Positions 59,241-64,000 of a stretch of DNA of 64,000 nt are shown one piece after another (the first letter of the stretch is position 1; every line of letters starts with the position of its first letter). Position numbers and translations under genes: made by a program. The stretch comes from Gymnorhina tibicen (Eukaryota > Chordata > Aves > Passeriformes > Artamidae). The stretch lies in the NCBI GenBank assembly GCA_013399875.1, contig VXAZ01003270.1:584913-648912 (forward strand), in the 5' to 3' direction. The notes below the pieces were generated by a model, which searched no databases, was not told where the DNA came from, and saw only the letters and a program-made list of their open reading frames with translations.

Positions 59241-60120
59241 TGATCAACAGAGACAGAGTAATTCCAGCTGCAGGCCCGGGTAAGATCAACCACTTCAACG
59301 CTGTAAGCTCCCCAGAAGAGACGAAACCTGCAGACATCAATCCTCTCCCAGGTCAGAGGAAAGGGAAAGGCAAAGCCACGTGAATAGACACCATGATAGT
59401 GACACCAAAGTCAGTGAGGAAGAAAGAGCTGAAGCCCAGAGAGAGGAGATAGAGGAGATGCTTTAAACCTGAAAGCTGGAATTCTTTTGTAAAGCTATGA
59501 TAATGGACTATGATACATCAGAGAACCCTTTTATAATTTCATGAAAGCTTGGGGGGGTGGAGCGTTCAAATTGTAGCCATGAGCAAAGATGCCTGTGCTG
59601 AAATAAGCAAATGTTGAAGTAGCTGTGATCCAATGAGAGCCTGAACAGAGAGAGAGAGTAATGAAGTGAAGACCCTTGCTCCCAGGGAAGAAGAAGACCT
59701 CTGTTCCTGGAGATTAAGATGATCTCAGAGGTAGATGAAGAGAATCTTTACTCTTGAACAGCTCATCCCTAAAATAATACCCCATTAGCTAAGATTGAAC
59801 CCTCGAAAACAGCTGTGGGGAAAGCTGTAAGTCGAGGGAAGGGACTTTCACATGCCAGCAGAAAACCACCCCAGGCAGCTGTTGTGCTGTGACGTTGGAA
59901 GCCATGAGAAGACTGTTTCTTGTGGAGAAGCCCCATAGCATGAGCAAAAGAGACTCCTCTCCCTAAGTGAACTGATGAAAGACTATAATAGAGGTGGTAA
60001 ACTGACTGAAATAATGCCAAGGTTTGTGTCTTTATGTTTGTAAGTGGGAGGAGGGAGGAGGATGGGGGAAGAGAAGTGTTCTGAAGGTTTATTCTGACCC
60101 TTATTACTCCTTTTTCTTGT

Positions 60121-60122
60121 AG
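60121..60122 (+). other. Candidate splice acceptor
   Basis: TTACTCCTTTTTCTTGTAG is a strong polypyrimidine tract plus AG, eight bases before the AATAAA signal. Confidence 0.35.
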
Positions 60123-60129
60123 TTCTGTT

Positions 60130-60135
60130 AATAAA
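60130..60135 (+). terminator. LTR poly(A) signal AATAAA
   Basis: AATAAA in GTTAATAAACTTATTTC near the 3' end of the LTR, followed by T-rich sequence. Confidence 0.6.
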
Positions 60136-60226
60136 CTTATTTCTATTCTTTAAGTTTAGAACCTGCTTTGCATTTCTCCTAATTCTGATCTCACAAAAGG
60201 TAAAAAATGCGAACAAAACCACTACA

Positions 60227-60231
60227 ACATT
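60227..60231. repeat. Target-site duplication, right copy (ACATT)
   Basis: Identical to 58886-58890. Confidence 0.8.
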
Positions 60232-60742
60232 GGAGCTTTTACAGCATTTCAAGGTTTATTGAAAAATCAACATTAACAGCCCAGAGAGATCCTTATGTCC
60301 TTTAAACATTAGTCATAAATTACATGAGAACGCTTCAAATGTGTAGCTTTAGAGAAGCCAGTCAGCACATTCATTGCTTTCATCATCTCCATGTGACATT
60401 ATTCAGATACATTTGTTCTTCAAATAGAACCAATATATTTATTGAACTTCCAGTCATTTACTGATAATTCTACAAACAATATCAAGAGAAAGAACGCTTT
60501 TTTTCTTTAATTATGCCTTGTTCTACTGGAATCTGTATGAAAGTATGTCCTCGTGTTATTACTGTTTCCAATAGACATAAGTTAGTCCTGCATAGCATGG
60601 ATTTCCATGGCATTTTTTTATGGCTCCTATCATATAAGAAATTTTTAATACCTTTTTGTTGTTTTGTGGCATGTAACTGCTCTCTCTTGCATAATTTCTA
60701 ACCAGTGTGACCTTCCTTCTCCACAGTGACTGTAGCTTTTCT
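60232..60742. other. Unique non-coding DNA between two LTRs
   Basis: AT-rich sequence, nothing recognised. Confidence 0.5.
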
Positions 60743-60748
60743 GGTACC
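60743..60748. repeat. Target-site duplication, left copy (GGTACC)
   Basis: GGTACC directly flanks the minus-strand LTR. The matching copy is at 61287-61292. Confidence 0.75.
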
Positions 60749-60998
60749 TATCGCAGGGGGTCTGATGCTGGTGAGCACCACTATGCCGCGACCTTCCTGG
60801 AGAGAGCGTCCTGCAAAGAACAGCTCTTCCAGGGGCGCTGGCAGGCCTCCCTGGGCAACAGGTGATTTCAGCAAGTGTAGCGATTCCTCAGCTACAAGTG
60901 ATTCCAGCTCTTGTGATTCAGCTCTTTGTGAAATCACCCAAGGCTAACTTGGGGACAGAGAGACAGGAACCTCGTATGGCAGTTCCACAGAGATAGCC

Positions 60999-61004
60999 TT
61001 TATT
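60999..61004 (-). terminator. LTR poly(A) signal (minus strand AATAAA)
   Basis: Plus strand TTTATT; minus strand AATAAA, 66 bp after the minus-strand TATA box. Confidence 0.6.
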
Positions 61005-61069
61005 GTCCAGCCACCCTGCAAAGGCAACGTCAGTGACAAAACTCCATACTTAGGGGCAGAAACAGGGAC

Positions 61070-61076
61070 TTTTTAT
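61070..61076 (-). promoter_or_regulatory. LTR TATA box (minus strand ATAAAAA)
   Basis: Minus strand CCCATAAAAAGTCCC lies in a C-rich context, upstream of the LTR poly(A) signal. Confidence 0.6.
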
Positions 61077-61286
61077 GGGAAAGGCAGGGGGTGGGGTAGA
61101 AACCAATTAGCCAACTGGGTACAGGCTATTACCATAAAGAAACAAGGCACGGTGGGGGTGGTTCACTTTGTCACCATAACCCTGAGGAAGGTTGCTTATC
61201 TCTGAGGAGATTCTTTTGGGCCTCAGCCATCTGTCCTCCAAGGGAGTGCAAAGGGCTCCTGTGCCCAGGGCTCACAGCCTTCCACA

Positions 61287-61292
61287 GGTACC
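61287..61292. repeat. Target-site duplication, right copy (GGTACC)
   Basis: Identical to 60743-60748. Confidence 0.75.
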
Positions 61293-64000
61293 CACCAAAG
61301 CATTCTCAAATAGCTCCTTGTTACCCCTCATATTTTTTCATTATTTATTTCTTCCTCTCAATTTTTGTTTTCTGGCTACAATTGTATTTAGCCTGCGATT
61401 TTCATAGTTACTTGAAAAGAGTGTTGCCCATAACTATTTCTGGATAAAGACAACGGACTAATACAATACGTTAGTAAATGCTTAGAATGTATGTGAAGCG
61501 TTATAAGGATGTTACAGTAGAAGGTGCTATAATCATACAGTCAAATTTTTTTTCTTTCTTTTCAAACATTGCAGTTTCTGTATTCTTATATTGAAGACAA
61601 ATGATAGAGATAACAAGGGTAAAGGTATTTGATAGCTTTCCTGAGTGCCTGTGAATACCTTGTCTATGTTTTTAGCCATACTCATAGCACTGTTTTTGTA
61701 CAACTGTTAGTGTTAAGAATTTCTGCTTTGCTGCAACTCGTCATAAATAATCATATGCCCTTACTGCATCGTGCTGCACCAGGGAAACAGGAGAAGTGCA
61801 CATTTATAATCACTTAGAAGTATAGTTGAATACAATAGGAACTAAACAGATCTTTCAAAACTTCAGTCGGTCTTGAGCCTTACATGAATAAAAGATATCC
61901 AAGTATTTTCTCAGACCTCATATCTCTCTGGTATTTTATAAATGAAAACACAAAATATAAAACAAGCTTATCTGGAGAAGGTCTGTTTCCTTGTTTTGTG
62001 TTCCCTGGATGAGAGAAGGTTGAGGTCCTTGTTCAGCATCTTATCAGTTAAAATATTTCTTTTTAATTTCATAGAACACAATATTGCATGTGCCAAATCT
62101 GTTTCAAAAGCTCAGGTTTAGACGTAACAGAATCAACAGCATAACTACATTCATGATCTAATCCTTATTCTTGCAGTCAACACTACTAGTTTGCCTTTTG
62201 CCCTTGGCCTCTTAATCCATTCCACTAATTAGTTTTTTTACCCTCTAAACCCCTATAGTATGTGCCTGCTGTGTTTATGCTCTGGCCTTTAATCACCAAA
62301 ACCTCAATTTTACAGAGAATGTTTCCTATTATCTCCTGGTTTTTATCTTGGCTTATATTTGACTTTTCATCACTGGATTTGTCCTATTAATCTTGTTCTA
62401 TTTTTTTAAAGCAAGGCCTGTATGGTTTTCCCTTTTTTTAAGAAACGCATTTGATGACACAATGGCATATGAAAGGTGTTGAATTCTAAGTCAGATCATC
62501 CAAAGCCCTTTGGTTATCTATTGAGGTTCAAGAAAAGGCTTTATCTAATGCTTTGAGTGAGGGGCAATGCACAGTAGATAGCTAAGGACTCAAGCTGAGG
62601 ATAAAATTCTGCATTAGGTTCTCCAAAATGACATTTCCTCAGAAAGAATTATTGTTTTGAAAACTAGCTGAAAGCACAAATCCAGGAATGTTGCAGTTCT
62701 CTACAGGACAAATCAGTATTTTGTAGAAATTCTATGTCTTACAGCCAGCCATGCCTATAGGCTACACAAACTTTAGTTTATTTATGCCAATGTGTCTGCT
62801 CACTTCTGTGCTTGGAGCTCAGCTGTGATGGGTTTTACACAGCTATGGGTTGTGAGGGACATGTTCTCTCTTTTTCGTAGGTTTTATTCCTACCATTTTT
62901 CTCATCATGTGGGATACCAGATTTTAAATTCTTTGGGCCATGCTAATATCTTTTTTGTTTTTACTGTGAAGCTTGTTCGACAGATCAGTGCTAGAGAAGT
63001 GGTTAAGGTTTAACGTTCTTTCATGGCACTGTAGCTAAACATGACCCTCTTTCAAGACAGACTTTGCCCAGCTGAATTACATCTACCCTACAGACTAAAT
63101 CACAGACTGTTTGCCCTGCCTTGTCTCAGGGACAGAAAAACCCCTACAATGACTAAAAAATGCTATAAAGGCAGAAAAAAGGAGGCATATAAACTGATTG
63201 GTTTTCTTACACTTTGTAACCTCCTTTTGGTGCATGAAAGCTTTGTAATCTTTTAACCATCAACAAGTAGTACCTAGACATTGGTTTTAAACAAAGCATG
63301 GGGAGGAAAGAAGGCCTGCAGGTCTTCTTGACAGAACACTATAAAAAAAATAAAATAATGAAAGAAAGTAATAATAATTAAAACCCCAAATCTAACTTCT
63401 GGATACTATTTATTTCCCATTTGGTACTTTCTGGAACATTATCCTCCACCACTTCCACCAATACATATATTCCAAATATGTTGTGACTCCTAAATAAACT
63501 TAATATCTCTTGTACCTGGACTTCCTTAATGATAAATAATGATCTGATGAACTCGCCTCTATTTTATGGTGAACAAGTTAATTAATCTGTTAATCTAATA
63601 AAACAGGGTTTCACAGTCACACTCATATGAATCCCAGTGTGTACTGTTGCCTGGAATCGGTCCTCTGTCGGTGCAGGACTTGGCATTTCCCCTCACTGAA
63701 CTTCAGATATCTAAGACCAACTTTACTTAGTAAATGGCTCATCAAGTGGAGGGCCATTCTGTTCAGCTTGATATCTGCTAAAAGATTTAATGAAATCCCC
63801 TTTGGAAATAGCTCACTCTTCTTGAGTAAGTATAGAAAATGATCTTGGTATACATAAATGACTTTTAAATAACTAAAGGTATCTGGACTGAAATCTAGAG
63901 TGACTCTGCATTTTTGGTTTCATTACACTTTCCTCATATGTATTGTACACTGTATTCACTATAACTTTATACAAATTATGTTTGCCATTGTACCCTCTAC
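61293..64000. other. Unique AT-rich non-coding DNA to window end
   Basis: No gene or known repeat recognised. Frames of 60-73 codons (for example 62792-63013) carry no recognised domain. Confidence 0.5.

Larger units (their letters stand above)
58891..60226 (+). mobile_element. Long ERVL-type LTR with 5-bp target duplication, plus orientation
   Basis: A 1,336-bp element from TGTGGTGGGTTGAACGTGAG to AACAAAACCACTACA. Its ends form a short inverted repeat (TGTGGTGG against the reverse complement TGTAGTGG) and it sits between perfect ACATT repeats, as expected for class III integration. A CCAAT box and TTTAAA lie near the start, then a CpG-rich leader, A/G-rich middle, T-rich tract ending TTCTTGTAG, AATAAA at 60130-60135, and a CTTTAAGTTTAGAACCTGCT end that I recognise from songbird LTRs. 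No internal retroviral region is attached, so it is a solo LTR. Several frames of 60-121 codons in the GC-rich part overlap on both strands and show no protein family, so none is called. Confidence 0.85.
60749..61286 (-). mobile_element. ERVK-type solo LTR, minus orientation
   Basis: A 538-bp element between perfect GGTACC repeats. Read on the minus strand it starts TGTGGAAGGCTGTGAG, has a CATAAAAAGT box (plus strand TTTTTAT at 61070-61076), then CAATAAAGG (plus strand TTTATT at 60999-61004), and ends CCCCCTGCGATA. The last two bases should be CA; one substitution explains TA. The order of TATA, poly(A) signal and a roughly 250-bp U5-like tail fits a class II LTR, as does the 6-bp duplication. 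Open frames on both strands at 60698-60947 fall in the tail and are not genes. Confidence 0.82.

Noticed and set aside
58760..59283. Ala/Gly/Arg/Pro-rich frames of 97-121 codons across the CpG island
   Set aside because: Several frames on both strands are open at once, which is typical of a CpG island; no domain or conserved start.
1..64000. CRISPR array, operon, phage or plasmid signatures
   Set aside because: No regularly spaced repeats and no bacterial-type gene density; the CR1 and LTR content is avian.

Overview
This window is AT-rich, non-coding vertebrate DNA, almost certainly from a bird and probably a passerine. The evidence is its repeat content. Several pieces of CR1 LINE, the dominant avian retrotransposon, are recognisable by their 3' ends and by reverse-transcriptase remnants. 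There are also several endogenous-retrovirus LTRs of types I recognise from songbird genomes. There are no bacterial-style operons, ribosome binding sites or long open frames. The longest open frames (100-165 codons) are either CR1 remnants or open by chance inside GC-richer repeats. I found no host protein-coding exon, no functional RNA gene and no CRISPR array. The window is a gene desert or part of a large intron; the sequence alone does not say which.

Layout: 1-4.4 kb is unique AT-rich DNA. A solo ERVL-type LTR lies at 4.43-5.06 kb, and a GC-richer unidentified repeat with CA runs at 6.5-7.5 kb. CR1 pieces lie at 10.9 kb (+), 11.8 kb (-) and 16.4-17.8 kb (+; RT-coding remnant). A/C-only tracts occur at 14.1 and 19.6 kb, the first containing one LTR end. 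A perfect 2 x 54 bp duplication is at 22.45 kb and a (GGTT)n tract at 26.4 kb. A probable LTR at 28.4-28.9 kb carries a 30-bp duplication and the only ambiguous base. A minus-strand CR1 remnant is at 32.3-33.3 kb. Two halves of one LTR family meet in inverted orientation at 37.3-37.7 kb. A nested transposon cluster fills 42.6-46.2 kb, with an ERVK-type solo LTR (perfect 6-bp target duplication) and a CR1 inside a larger minus-strand LTR. Further CR1 tails lie at 48.3 and 57.2 kb. A 1.34-kb LTR at 58.9-60.2 kb contains the only CpG island and has candidate splice signals. A minus-strand ERVK-type LTR lies at 60.75-61.29 kb. The rest, mainly 7.5-10.9, 17.8-26.4, 28.9-32.3, 33.3-37.2, 46.2-57.1 and 61.3-64 kb, is unique AT-rich sequence in which a few stretches look like conserved non-coding elements.

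Nothing here forms a gene system. What can be read is a history of insertions: old CR1 tails, younger LTRs with intact target duplications, insertions into insertions, and local duplications. The most interesting single locus is the 58.9-60.2 kb LTR. It carries a CCAAT/TTTAAA promoter-like start, a CpG-rich leader, splice donors, an acceptor and a poly(A) signal, so it could drive a spliced non-coding transcript. Family names come from memory of repeat consensus sequences and need a RepeatMasker or Dfam check.
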